A DNA stretch of 64,000 nucleotides. Source: JBCAXA01 sp038534295 (GTDB taxonomy: Bacteria; Pseudomonadota; Gammaproteobacteria; Steroidobacterales; Woeseiaceae). Positions within the stretch are counted from its first letter, which is position 1; the number at the start of each line of letters is the position of its first letter. Below, piece by piece: positions 15,732-25,290 of the stretch. The DNA lies in assembly GCA_038534295.1 (NCBI GenBank), contig JBCAXA010000003.1, positions 372,001 to 436,000 of the forward strand. Reading direction: 5' to 3'. The position numbers and the translations under genes are program-made. The notes beneath the pieces are model-generated. The model was given only the letters and a program-made list of their open reading frames with translations. It searched no databases and was not told the origin of the DNA.

Positions 15732-17347
15732 TACGAGCGGCCCCAAACGCCACCGTAGGCAATGCCGGTCAACTCCGACATTTGCCGATCAAACGTCGTC
15801 AGATCGTCGCGGCAGAATTTCGACAGATGATCGTGGCCGCAGGCCCGCGCCAGCACCTGCATGAGTTCGATCGATGCATGAAAGTACCGTGCGAGGCGTT
15901 TGGCCGCTTGATCGACGATCAGGCGCGAGCGCAGGTGTTCCTTTTGCGTGGCAATGCCGACGGGACAGTTATTCGTATGGCAGGCTCGCATGCCGAGGCA
16001 GCCAATCGCTTGCAGCGCGGCATTCGAAACGGCGATGCCATCGGCACCCAGCGCCATCGCTTTCGCGAAATCCTCCGGCACGCGCAGGCCGCCGGTAATA
16101 ATGAGTGAGACGTCGCGCCGGTCCATGCGGTTCAGGTGCATGCGTGCTCGGGCCAATGCCGGAATCGTCGGCACCGAGATGTTGTCGCGAAAGATCAGTG
16201 GTGCGGAGCCCGTGCCGCCGCCGCGACCGTCGAGAATGATGTAGTCGACGCCAACTTCCAGCGCCGCATCGATGTCTTTCTCGATGCGCTGCGCGGATAG
16301 TTTGTAGCCAATCGGGTTACCGCCGGTTTTCTCACGGACCTCCTCGGCGAAGTCGCGAATCTGCTCGATCGAATCCCAGTCCGGGAAGCGGGACGGCGAA
16401 ATTGCCGTCTGGCCAATTTGCAGGTCACGAACTTCGGCAATTTTCTCGTCGACTTTTTCGCCCGGCAGATGGCCACCGGTACCGGTTTTTGCCCCTTGAC
16501 CGCCTTTGAAATGAAAGGCCTGCGTTTTTTGAACTTTCGACCACGAAAAACCAAAGCGGGCCGAGGCGAGCTCGTAGAAGTACTTGCTGTTCTCCGCTTG
16601 CTCTTCCGGCAGCATGCCGCCTTCCCCAGAGCAGATGCCGGTACCGGCGATTTCGGCGCCCTTGGACAGCGCGACTTTGGCTTCTTCCGACAGTGCGCCG
16701 AAGCTCATGTCCGACACAAACAGCGGGATATCTAGGGTGAGCGGCTTTTGCGCTTGCGGGCCGATGACGATGTCGGTACCGACAGCGGCCTCATCGAGCA
16801 ACGGCAGTTTGTGCAGCTGCGCAACGTTGAATTGGATGTCGTCCCACGTCGGCAGCTCGGTGCGCGAAACACCCATGGCGCTGGATGGGCCGTGATGGCC
16901 GGTCTTGGTCAGGCCTTCGCCTGCGAGTTTGCGGATGAATTTGACGTGCGGCTCGGCATCGGTGCCGTGCGGGTCTTGGAATAGGCCCTGGTACGCGTCG
17001 CGGTCATAGGGCTGCGGGTGTTGTTTGGCCCACGCGTCGATCTCGTCGCCGTCGACAACGACCTGGTCGTCGTCGATCCACGCGTTGAATTTGTGCAGGG
17101 CTTCGTCGTTGGCGTATTCGCTGACGCCCGTGTCGTAGCGGTAGTCCCAGCCGTGCACGCCGCAAATCAGATTCTTGCCGTCGATATGGCCGTCCGACAT
17201 CAACGCGCCGCGGTGCAGGCAGCGACCATAGAGCACCGACACCTCGTCGTCGTACCGCACGATGACCAGGTCGACTTCTCCGACCAATGCGTATGCCGGT
17301 TTGCGGTCCTCCAATGCGGACCACTTCGCGATTGCGACGCGATTCAT
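15731..17347 (-). CDS. Rieske domain fused to FMN-binding glutamate synthase domain
   Basis: A 538-residue fusion, first gene of the operon. The N-terminal Rieske domain (1-110) carries C43-L-H45 and C62-x2-H65. The rest (about 150-530) is the FMN-binding glutamate synthase domain: SDMSFGALSEEAK, GEGGMLPEE, GGQGAKTGTGGHLPG, YIILDGRGGGTGSAP and a 3Fe-4S type C450-x5-C456-x4-C461 (GCLGMRACHTNNCPVG). There is no glutaminase domain and no signal peptide, so ammonia-dependent or non-glutamate chemistry is possible. AGGGGG precedes the ATG at normal spacing. The Rieske centre would feed electrons to the FMN/Fe-S core, perhaps from the membrane cytochrome b-Rieske protein of the same operon. Confidence 0.9.
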   Translation of the reverse strand: MNRVAIAKWSALEDRKPAYALVGEVDLVIVRYDDEVSVLYGRCLHRGALMSDGHIDGKNLICGVHGWDYRYDTGVSEYANDEALHKFNAWIDDDQVVVDGDEIDAWAKQHPQPYDRDAYQGLFQDPHGTDAEPHVKFIRKLAGEGLTKTGHHGPSSAMGVSRTELPTWDDIQFNVAQLHKLPLLDEAAVGTDIVIGPQAQKPLTLDIPLFVSDMSFGALSEEAKVALSKGAEIAGTGICSGEGGMLPEEQAENSKYFYELASARFGFSWSKVQKTQAFHFKGGQGAKTGTGGHLPGEKVDEKIAEVRDLQIGQTAISPSRFPDWDSIEQIRDFAEEVREKTGGNPIGYKLSAQRIEKDIDAALEVGVDYIILDGRGGGTGSAPLIFRDNISVPTIPALARARMHLNRMDRRDVSLIITGGLRVPEDFAKAMALGADGIAVSNAALQAIGCLGMRACHTNNCPVGIATQKEHLRSRLIVDQAAKRLARYFHASIELMQVLARACGHDHLSKFCRDDLTTFDRQMSELTGIAYGGVWGRS

Positions 17348-17550
17348 CGCCTTACCCCCTAACGTTTCTCATTGTTGATGTGCTCGGCATTGTGCGCCAC
17401 GCACGTCTGTTGTTCGACCAGACCGGGACAGCGTCGCAATCATTTCAAACTTGCGGGCCTAAATCGTCACGCAGCGTTCGCCGGCAATTCACCGTTCCGT
17501 AGCAATTCGCGTCTAGCCTTGTCGCTTACCATAACCAAGCCCTCTTTCCG

Positions 17551-20500
17551 ATGAAACTATCTAGATTAGTCACTTGCACGTTGCTGCTCGCGTCAACCGG
17601 CGCATTTTCCCAGGACCTCAAGATTACGGGCGTCGTTGACGGTCCGCTGCCCGGCGGCCTGCCAAAAGCGATCGAGATCGAGGCGGTCAACGCTATCGCT
17701 GATCTGTCACGCTGCGGCGTCGGCGCGGCGAACAACGGCGGCGGCACGGACGGCCAGGAGTTCACGTTCCCGGGCGACGCATTGGCGGTTGGCGACGTTG
17801 TTTACGTTGCGACTGAGGACGCGAACTTCACCAGTTTCTTCGGATTCGCGCCGACGTACATCTCTACGACGGCGGCATCCATCAACGGCGATGACGCCAT
17901 CGAGCTGTTTTGCGACGGTGCCGTCATCGACACCTTCGGCGAAATCGATGTCGATGGGTCCGGCCAGCCCTGGGAGTACACCGACGGGTGGGCCAAGCGG
18001 CTTGCCATGACCGGGCCCGATGGCGCGAGCTTCGTGTTCGCGAATTGGACCTTCAGCGGCCCGAACGCGCTCGACAACGAAACCACCAACGCAACGGCCG
18101 CGGTGCCGTTTCCGATTTCGGCGCCGCCGCCCCCGCCGCCCCCACCGCCGCCGCCGCCGACTGGTGGTCTGGTCATCAATGAATTCCAGTACGATCCAGC
18201 CCCGGACATTGCAGGCGATGCCAACGGCGATGGCGTGCGTGATGGCTCGCAGGACGAATTCGTCGAGCTCGTCAACGATTCTGGCGCCGACCTCGATCTT
18301 TCGGGCTGGACGCTCAATGATGCCGTCGGCCTCCGGCACATGTTCCCGGCCGGCACCGTGGTTGCCGACGGCTGCGCCATTGTCGTTTTTGGCGGCGGGA
18401 CACCGGTAGGCAGCTTCGGCGGCAGCGTCATCCAGGTTGCGAGCACGGGCTTCATCGGCCTCAATAACGGTGGCGATTCGATCACGATTCTCGATAGTAC
18501 GGGCGCGCAGGTGGCGACGGCGTCTTACACGAATGAGGCTCCCGATCAGTCGCTGACGCTCGACCCGGACATCAGCGGTGCGCCGACGCCGCATTCCGCG
18601 GCTGCAGGCTCTGGGGGTGCGCTGTTCTCACCGGGCACGCGAATCGACGGCACCGCGTTTGCCGGATGCGCGGCACCGCCTGCCGCCGGCCTGGTTATTA
18701 ACGAATTCCAGTACGATCCGGCACCGGATGTAACTGGCGACGCGAATGGCGACGGCGTGCGCGACGGTTCGCAGGATGAGTTCATCGAGCTGGTCAACAA
18801 CTCGAGCGCCGACGTCGACATTTCCGGCTGGACGATCAACGACGCCGTTGGTGTTCGGCATACGTTCCCAGCGGGATCGACGGTTGCCGCGAATTGCGCC
18901 ATCGTCGTCTTCGGCGGCGGCACGCCGGTCGGTGGTTTTGGTGCCAGCGAGGTACAGACGGCCAGCACCGGATTCTTGGGCCTCAACAACGGCGGCGACA
19001 CGATCACCGTGTTCGATGATCTCGGCATGGAAGTGGCAACCGCTTCGTACTCGAACGAAGCGCCCGACCAGTCGCTGACGCTTGATCCGGATATCGTCGG
19101 TTCGCCGACCGCGCACAGCGTTGCGACCGGCTCCGGCGGGGCGCTGTTCTCGCCGGGTACGCGAATCGACGGTACGCAGTTCTCGGGCTGCCCGATCGTT
19201 GCACCGCTGGTGCTGATTTCAGCGGTCCAGGGGCCGGGCACGGTAAGTCCGCTTGTCGATACGCCGATCACGATTGAAGGCATCGTCACTGGTGACTTCC
19301 AGGATGGCGACGCGGACAACACCCGCAACCTGCGCGGCTTCTATGTGCAGGAAGAGTCGACCGATGACGACGGCAACACCGCCACATCGGAAGGCGTTTT
19401 CGTTTTCGAAACTTCGTTGATCACCGATGTCAACGTCGGCGACAAGGTGCAGGTCAGCGGTACGGTCGCCGAATTCTTCGGCGAGACGCAGGTTGTCGCA
19501 TCGACGGTGACGGTTACTGGCACGGGTTCGATCGCGCCAACACTCGTTACGCTGCCGGTTGCCAACGCGATCCTGAACGCGGACAACGAGTTCATTGCCG
19601 ATCTCGAAAACGTCGAGGGCATGCTGGTTGAAGTGGCAGGGCCTCTGAATGTAACTGAGATGTTCAACCTGGATCGTTTCGGCGAAATGCGCCTCGCACA
19701 AGGTGGTCGCCTGTTCCAGTTCACGAACATGAGCCAGCCGGACGTTGCGGGCTTCCAGCAGCATCTCGAGGACATTGCCAAGCGCAACATTTTCCTCGAT
19801 GACGGGCTGAGCGTTCAGAACCCAGATCCGATTCGCTATCCGACGCCGGACGGTCTGCCGAATTTGACGGGCGCAGCGGTGCGCATGGACGATCTCGTGT
19901 CCGGCCTCGTTGGCAATATCCGCTTCAGCCGCGGCAGCGGCGGTTCCGGCGATGAGGCGTATCGCCTGATGCCAGTCCAGGATCCGACCTTTACGCCGAA
20001 TAACATCCGCCCGGCTACGCCGGACCCGGTTGGCGGCACGCTGCGCGTTGCGAGCTTCAACGTTCTCAACTACTTCACGACCATCGATACCGGCGCCGAC
20101 ATCTGCGGCCCGCTGGGCACTCAGGGTTGCCGCGGCGCGGACAGCCAGCTCGAGCTCGATCGGCAGACGGAGAAGTTGATCAACGCGCTGCTCGTGCTCG
20201 ATGCCGATGTGCTCGGTTTGATCGAACTCGAGAACAACGCGTCGGCTTCACTATCGGCGCTCGTCGATGCCGCCAATGCTGCGCTCGGCGATTCGGTTTA
20301 CGCGTTCATCGACACCGGCACCATTGGCGGTGACGCCATCAAGGTCGGCTTCATCTACAAGCCAGGCACCGTCACGCCGTCCGGTCCCTTTGCGGTGCTC
20401 GATTCGACGGTCGATCCGACCTTCATCGACACCTTGAATCGGCCGGTGCTGGCGCAGACCTTCGTTGAGGTGGCCAGCGGCGAGGCAGTCACGATCGCCG

Positions 20501-21186
20501 TCAATCACCTGAAATCGAAGGGTTCGGACTGCAATGACGTCGGCGATCCGGACGTTGGCGACGGTCAGGGCAACTGCAACGGTACGCGTACCAGTGCGGC
20601 TATTGCGCAGGCCAACTGGCTGGCGACCGATCCGACCGGCTCGGGCGACGAGGACTTCCTGATCATCGGTGACCTCAACGCCTACCTGCTCGAAGATCCG
20701 CTGTCGGCGCTCGAGAGTCTCGACTACGAGAACCTGCTGAAGACTTTTATTGGTCCGAGCCCGTACGGTTTCGTCTTCGATGGGCAGGCGGGCGCACTCG
20801 ATCACGCTCTCGCAACCCCGAGCCTTGTGTCACAAGTTACCGGCGTGACCGAGTGGCACATCAACGCCGATGAAGCCGATGCGATTGACTACAACCTGAA
20901 CTTTAGCCGCAACCCGGCCATCTTCGACGGCACGATCGTGTTCCGTGCGTCCGATCACGATCCGGTGATCGTCGGTCTGGCGCTGTCGTCGCCGCTGCTG
21001 GGCGATATTGACGGTGACGGCGACGTCGATACGGCCGACCTCGTGCTGCTGCTGCGGGCGTTCGGCTCACGGGAAGGCGGGCGTCGCTACAACCCGGCCG
21101 CCGATCTAGACAGCAATGGCCGAGTCGGCTTTGTCGATCTCTTGATCTTTCTCGACGCACTCGCGCGTTTCAACAACACCCACTAG
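17551..21186 (+). CDS. Secreted ExeM/NucH-type nuclease with lamin-tail and dockerin-like domains
   Basis: A 1211-residue exported protein. Order: signal peptide (to about 21), an N-terminal lamin-tail-like domain (22-190), a polyproline linker (about 192-204), two nearly identical lamin-tail domains (206-374 and 378-546), an OB-type segment (552-675), an endonuclease/exonuclease/phosphatase domain (828-1145; RVASFNVLNYF, GLIELEN, AVNHLKSKG, IIGDLNAY, RASDHDPVIVG) and a C-terminal pair of dockerin-like calcium loops (DIDGDGDVDTAD and DLDSNGRVGFVD). It should degrade extracellular DNA for phosphate, nitrogen and purines. It has no clear ribosome site. The dockerin-like tail may serve anchoring or stability; no cohesin gene is in view. 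Confidence 0.88.
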   Translation: MKLSRLVTCTLLLASTGAFSQDLKITGVVDGPLPGGLPKAIEIEAVNAIADLSRCGVGAANNGGGTDGQEFTFPGDALAVGDVVYVATEDANFTSFFGFAPTYISTTAASINGDDAIELFCDGAVIDTFGEIDVDGSGQPWEYTDGWAKRLAMTGPDGASFVFANWTFSGPNALDNETTNATAAVPFPISAPPPPPPPPPPPPTGGLVINEFQYDPAPDIAGDANGDGVRDGSQDEFVELVNDSGADLDLSGWTLNDAVGLRHMFPAGTVVADGCAIVVFGGGTPVGSFGGSVIQVASTGFIGLNNGGDSITILDSTGAQVATASYTNEAPDQSLTLDPDISGAPTPHSAAAGSGGALFSPGTRIDGTAFAGCAAPPAAGLVINEFQYDPAPDVTGDANGDGVRDGSQDEFIELVNNSSADVDISGWTINDAVGVRHTFPAGSTVAANCAIVVFGGGTPVGGFGASEVQTASTGFLGLNNGGDTITVFDDLGMEVATASYSNEAPDQSLTLDPDIVGSPTAHSVATGSGGALFSPGTRIDGTQFSGCPIVAPLVLISAVQGPGTVSPLVDTPITIEGIVTGDFQDGDADNTRNLRGFYVQEESTDDDGNTATSEGVFVFETSLITDVNVGDKVQVSGTVAEFFGETQVVASTVTVTGTGSIAPTLVTLPVANAILNADNEFIADLENVEGMLVEVAGPLNVTEMFNLDRFGEMRLAQGGRLFQFTNMSQPDVAGFQQHLEDIAKRNIFLDDGLSVQNPDPIRYPTPDGLPNLTGAAVRMDDLVSGLVGNIRFSRGSGGSGDEAYRLMPVQDPTFTPNNIRPATPDPVGGTLRVASFNVLNYFTTIDTGADICGPLGTQGCRGADSQLELDRQTEKLINALLVLDADVLGLIELENNASASLSALVDAANAALGDSVYAFIDTGTIGGDAIKVGFIYKPGTVTPSGPFAVLDSTVDPTFIDTLNRPVLAQTFVEVASGEAVTIAVNHLKSKGSDCNDVGDPDVGDGQGNCNGTRTSAAIAQANWLATDPTGSGDEDFLIIGDLNAYLLEDPLSALESLDYENLLKTFIGPSPYGFVFDGQAGALDHALATPSLVSQVTGVTEWHINADEADAIDYNLNFSRNPAIFDGTIVFRASDHDPVIVGLALSSPLLGDIDGDGDVDTADLVLLLRAFGSREGGRRYNPAADLDSNGRVGFVDLLIFLDALARFNNTH

Positions 21187-21216
21187 CGGCATCGCGACCG
21201 GGTAAGCAGCTAAGCG

Positions 21217-21236
21217 GCGGCGCAATGGGGCGCCGC
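21217..21236. terminator. Possible bidirectional stem-loop
   Basis: GCGGCGC / GCGCCGC stem of 7 bp with a 6-nt loop between two convergent genes. There is no T tract on either side, so it is at best a weak or factor-assisted terminator. Confidence 0.35.
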
Positions 21237-21265
21237 TGCCTAAGCTTAGGGTGACACGGCTGGCT

Positions 21266-21985
21266 CTATTGATTCGCGCCGAGAATCGAAAAGCTGACCT
21301 GCACCTCGCGGCGAATCGTCATCTCGCCGGCGCTCACCGATTCGTCTGTCGACGCCGCCAAGGCGCGTGCATTGACCTCGGGTCGTACCGAGCGCGTGCC
21401 GATCGTTCGCACGTCATAAGCACGACCTAGCTGTACGTCGAATCCGCTCGCAAGGCGCTTGGCAACGCGGCGCGCGTCGCTGACGGCAAGGTCCAGTGCG
21501 CGGTCCTCGAGCTCCGGTCGTTCTGACGTATCGAGACGAATCTGGCCGATCGTATTCACGCCAGCTTCCAGCGCCTCGTTAGTAATGTCGCCGAGTTTGT
21601 CCAGTTCGCGAACGACAATGCTAAGGCTGCGGCTCGCGACCACACCGTCGATCGTCTGGCGACCGTCTTGGTACTGGCGGTTCGGATAGATTTGCACAGC
21701 GGCCGCGGTGATGTCCTTTGCGTCGACGCCATGCCGTTGCGCGAGGCGGATCACGGCCGCGGTAACCTTGTCGAGCTCGGATTTCAGTGCGGCGGCACGT
21801 GGCCCGATTCGCGTCACTTCCAGCGAAACGGTCGCCATGTCGGGCACGGCAATGATTTCGCCGGCGCCGGTGACGTGAATGCCGTGCTGATTGTCGCCCT
21901 GGGCCATGGCCCATGATGTCATGACCAAAGATGCCACGGTCAACAGCCAGCGCGGCCGCGAAGTCTCGCGGCTTTGTATCTGCAT
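21266..21985 (-). CDS. SIMPL-domain (DUF541) periplasmic protein
   Basis: A 239-residue exported protein: signal peptide (to about 29, ending WAMAQ), then the SIMPL/DUF541 fold (HVTGAGEIIAVPDMATVSLEV, VDAKDITAAAVQIYPNRQY, SIVVRELDKLGDITNEALEAGV, AVSDARRVAKRLA). Members such as YggE are linked to oxidative-stress tolerance, but the mechanism is unclear. GGAGAGGATC precedes the ATG at the right spacing. Single gene, convergent with the nuclease. Confidence 0.87.
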   Translation of the reverse strand: MQIQSRETSRPRWLLTVASLVMTSWAMAQGDNQHGIHVTGAGEIIAVPDMATVSLEVTRIGPRAAALKSELDKVTAAVIRLAQRHGVDAKDITAAAVQIYPNRQYQDGRQTIDGVVASRSLSIVVRELDKLGDITNEALEAGVNTIGQIRLDTSERPELEDRALDLAVSDARRVAKRLASGFDVQLGRAYDVRTIGTRSVRPEVNARALAASTDESVSAGEMTIRREVQVSFSILGANQ

Positions 21986-22170
21986 GGTTGATCCTCTCCT
22001 GGAGCCAATTCATCTTGGCGGCAACACACATCGTCGTCCCGCGCAAACGAATTAACAATCAATGGGTTGCTGTCGGGCGGTGCATAACGGCGTCGCAATA
22101 CGCGCGGTGTTGCGCCCGCCGCCTATGTCGATCGGACGCCAACGTGTGCGACCAGACTTGTGTAGAGTCT

Positions 22171-23061
22171 ATGCAGGCCAAGGACATTTGTGGAGATGGC
22201 CGGGTGCACGGACCGGAACTCGTACAGGCAACAACGCACAGCGAACGCTTTGAGCGGGACGGCTTTGTCGTCGTCAAAGGGCTATTCACACCGGACGAGC
22301 TCGCGCCGCTGCGGGCCGCTGCTGACGACATCGTCGCGGGCTTTGATGCCGATGCGCATCGCTCGGTGTTTCGCACCGACGATCGCGACGCCGGTCGCGA
22401 CGATTATTTTCTGGACTCGGCCGAAGCGGTGCACTGCTTTCTCGAAGCGGATGCCGTCGCCGCTGACGGTGGGCTGAATCGGGATAAGACGCTCGCTATC
22501 AACAAGATTGGTCACGCGCTACACGACCATGTGCCTGCATTTGGCGCGTTCTGCCGCGATCCACGCGTTGGCGCGCTGCTCCGCGAGCTCGGTCAGGTCG
22601 ACCCTGAGGTGCGCCAGACCATGTACATTTTCAAGCAACCCGGAATCGGTGGCGAAGTGCGCTGGCATCAGGATGCGAGCTATCTCAACAGCGATCCGGG
22701 CGGCGTCATTGGCCTTTGGGTTGCGCTCGAGGATGCCGATCGCGACAACGGTTGCCTGTGGATGCAGCCGGGCAGACATCGCGACGGCCTCCGAGAGATT
22801 TTTGAGTTGGATTGGCCATCTCGCCGCGGTGAGCTCCGCACGCTCGACCCGCGGCCATGGACCGACGACGAAAACGCCGTCGCGATCGAGGTTTCGGCGG
22901 GTTCGCTCGTCGCGTTTCACGACCACATGCCGCACTACAGTTCGCCCAATCGCTCGCCGCGCTCGCGCCATGCGTTTGCCGTCCATACGAGTTCGGCCGG
23001 GACGCCGTGGTCGGCCGCAAATTGGCTGCAGCGCAGAACGCTGCCGCCTTTCGCGGTCTGA
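22171..23061 (+). CDS. Phytanoyl-CoA dioxygenase (PhyH) family protein
   Basis: A 296-residue non-heme Fe(II)/2-oxoglutarate oxygenase. The facial triad is visible as His and Asp in RWHQDASY and the distal His in FHDHMPHYSSPN; the arginine of SPRSRHAF binds 2-oxoglutarate by family analogy. ERFERDGFVVVKGLF is the usual PhyH opening. The ATG at 22171 is chosen because the upstream extension is low-complexity antisense sequence; its ribosome site is weak. Substrate unknown: PhyH relatives hydroxylate lipids, compatible solutes or secondary metabolites. Confidence 0.85.
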   Translation: MQAKDICGDGRVHGPELVQATTHSERFERDGFVVVKGLFTPDELAPLRAAADDIVAGFDADAHRSVFRTDDRDAGRDDYFLDSAEAVHCFLEADAVAADGGLNRDKTLAINKIGHALHDHVPAFGAFCRDPRVGALLRELGQVDPEVRQTMYIFKQPGIGGEVRWHQDASYLNSDPGGVIGLWVALEDADRDNGCLWMQPGRHRDGLREIFELDWPSRRGELRTLDPRPWTDDENAVAIEVSAGSLVAFHDHMPHYSSPNRSPRSRHAFAVHTSSAGTPWSAANWLQRRTLPPFAV

Positions 23062-23154
23062 TTACATAATGTGATCTTGGCACTGGCTGCCGCCGTGCGG
23101 CCGGTGTACGGTCATTGATTGTCCGAACAACAACACCGCACTCTCGGGAGACCC

Positions 23155-25290
23155 GTGTCCAGCGTGACGCACATCGACTCAGCGAACGGCGCCGGCGCCG
23201 ACCTCGACGACCCGTCGCTGTATCTCAATCGCGAGCTGACCTGGCTGGCGTTCAATCGACGTGTCTTGGCCGAGGCCGAGAACCCCGATAACCCGTTGCT
23301 CGAACAGGTGAAATTTCTCGCGATCTTCGACTCGAATCTCGACGAATTTTTCATGAAGCGTATCGGTGGCCTAAAGCAGCAGGTGGGCGCCGGCATGCAG
23401 ACGCCGTCCGTGGATGGGCGTTCGCCGCAACAGCAGATCGAGGAGTGCAGCGTGCAAGTGGCCGAGGCATTGGCCGATCGCGCTTATATCCAGCAAGAGC
23501 TGGCGCTACGTCTCGCCGAGTCCGATATTCATCTCGAGTCGTATGACTTGCTCGGCGCGTCATCGCGCGCCTTGCTGCGCCAACAGTTCGAGCGCTTTGT
23601 GCTGCCGCTGGTGACGCCGCTGGCGATCGATCATGCGCACCCGTTCCCGTTCGTGTCGAACCTGTCGATCAATCTGCTGGTTGAGACGCGCCGGCCTGGC
23701 GACAAGGCCCAGCATCTCGTGCGCATCAAAGCGCCCGTTTCGAAACGCATTCCGAGATTCATGCGTATCGGCCAAAGCGAGCGCTACGTACCGCTCGAAG
23801 ACGTGATCGCCGGCAACCTGGACTTGCTGCTGCCAGGCTCGGAGATCGTCTCGGTGGGCTTTTTCCGCGTCACGCGCAACGCCATTGTGGAGCGTGATGA
23901 AGAAACCGCCAGCGATCTTCTCGAAATGATCGAGGCGGAGCTGCGCGAGCGGCGTTTCGCGCCGGTCGTGCGTCTCGAAGTGAGTCCGGGTATGCGCCCG
24001 GCGCTGCGTCAATATCTGGCGGACGAGCTGAGTCTCAACCTCGAGGACGATATCTACCAGACGTCCGGACTGCTCGGAGTTCGGGATTTGATGCAGATCG
24101 CGAGTCTGCCGCGGCCGGACCTCAAATACCCGCCGTTCGAGCCGGCGCCGCATCCGCGGCTGTTGAAGGTGCCGTCGATTTTCGACGAGCTCGATGCCAA
24201 CGGGCCGCTGTTGCTGCTGCACCCATATCACTCGTTCGACCTGTCGGTGACGCGGTTGCTGCAGGAGGCGGTTGAAGACCCAACCGTGCTCGCGATCAAA
24301 ACCACGGTGTACCGCACGTCCGAGGACTCGCACATCGTGCCGCTGCTCGTCGAAGCGGTTACCGCCGGCAAACAGGTCGCGGTCGTCGTCGAGCTCCAAG
24401 CGCGCTTTGACGAGGCCGCCAATATTCGCTGGGCGAATCGGCTGGAAGAGGCGGGCATTCACGTCGCGTACGGCGTGCTCGGCTACAAGACCCATTCCAA
24501 AGCCACACTAATCGTGCGCCAACAGCCGACCGGTGAACTGCGTCGCTACGTGCATATCGGGACCGGCAACTATCACTCGGTGACGGCGCGTCAGTATTGC
24601 GATATTGGTTTGATGACGTCCGATCCGTTGATCGGGTCCGACGCAACCGAACTCTTCAATCTGCTGACGTCGGGATCGATTCAGGCGCGCCAATATCATC
24701 AGCTGCTGGTGTCGCCGAACGACATGAAGGCAGCGTTGCTGCAAAAAATCCATCGCGAAGTGCATTGGCATCGACAAACCGGCGGCGGTTGTATTCAGCT
24801 AAAGACCAACGCGCTCGAAGATTCCGATATCACGCGCGCGCTTTACGAGGCCGGTCGCGCTGGCGTCAAGGTCGACTTGATGGTTCGCGACAGCTGTCGC
24901 CTGCGCCCAGGGATACCGGGGCTGTCGGAATCAATCCGCGTGGTCAGTATTCTCGGTCGCTTCCTCGAGCACGCGCGACTCTATTATTTCCGCAACAACG
25001 GTTCCGAGGAATACTTCATCGGGTCAGCCGATCTCATGACTCGCAACCTCGAGTATCGCGTCGAAACGCTCGCGCCGATCACTGAGCCGTCGCTGCAGTC
25101 TGAGCTCAGGGAGTTGATTGACCTGCAGCTATGCGATCGGCGTGGCGCTTGGGAGCTCGACAAAGATGGCCTGTACCATCGCCGCACGCCCGACGAAGAT
25201 TCCGTGCACTCGCAAACGGCGATGGTCGAACGGGCGATTCGTCAGCTGCCACCAGCCGCTTTGCCCGCCCTGGACGAATTCAACTTGTAA
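23155..25290 (+). CDS. ppk1: Polyphosphate kinase 1
   Basis: About 711 residues, the normal length for PPK1, which reversibly makes polyphosphate from ATP. N-terminal LYLNRELTWLAFNRRVL, the phosphorylated histidine in GYKTHSKATL (His447 from this start), HIGTGNYHSVTARQY and the C-terminal STRNLEYRVE-like MTRNLEYRVET are all present. The start is uncertain: the GTG at 23155 has GGGAGA just upstream, while the open frame runs back to a TTG at 23119 without a ribosome site. No exopolyphosphatase gene is adjacent. The 3' end overlaps the convergent glycosyltransferase gene by 11 bases. Confidence 0.95.
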   Translation: MSSVTHIDSANGAGADLDDPSLYLNRELTWLAFNRRVLAEAENPDNPLLEQVKFLAIFDSNLDEFFMKRIGGLKQQVGAGMQTPSVDGRSPQQQIEECSVQVAEALADRAYIQQELALRLAESDIHLESYDLLGASSRALLRQQFERFVLPLVTPLAIDHAHPFPFVSNLSINLLVETRRPGDKAQHLVRIKAPVSKRIPRFMRIGQSERYVPLEDVIAGNLDLLLPGSEIVSVGFFRVTRNAIVERDEETASDLLEMIEAELRERRFAPVVRLEVSPGMRPALRQYLADELSLNLEDDIYQTSGLLGVRDLMQIASLPRPDLKYPPFEPAPHPRLLKVPSIFDELDANGPLLLLHPYHSFDLSVTRLLQEAVEDPTVLAIKTTVYRTSEDSHIVPLLVEAVTAGKQVAVVVELQARFDEAANIRWANRLEEAGIHVAYGVLGYKTHSKATLIVRQQPTGELRRYVHIGTGNYHSVTARQYCDIGLMTSDPLIGSDATELFNLLTSGSIQARQYHQLLVSPNDMKAALLQKIHREVHWHRQTGGGCIQLKTNALEDSDITRALYEAGRAGVKVDLMVRDSCRLRPGIPGLSESIRVVSILGRFLEHARLYYFRNNGSEEYFIGSADLMTRNLEYRVETLAPITEPSLQSELRELIDLQLCDRRGAWELDKDGLYHRRTPDEDSVHSQTAMVERAIRQLPPAALPALDEFNL

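Noticed and set aside
15731..17347. N-methylglutamate synthase subunit C
   Set aside because: The FMN domain is similar, but no MgsA/MgsB-like genes are present and the Rieske fusion does not fit that complex.
23560..24495. A 311-codon minus-strand frame
   Set aside because: Antisense to polyphosphate kinase; a GC-rich shadow frame.
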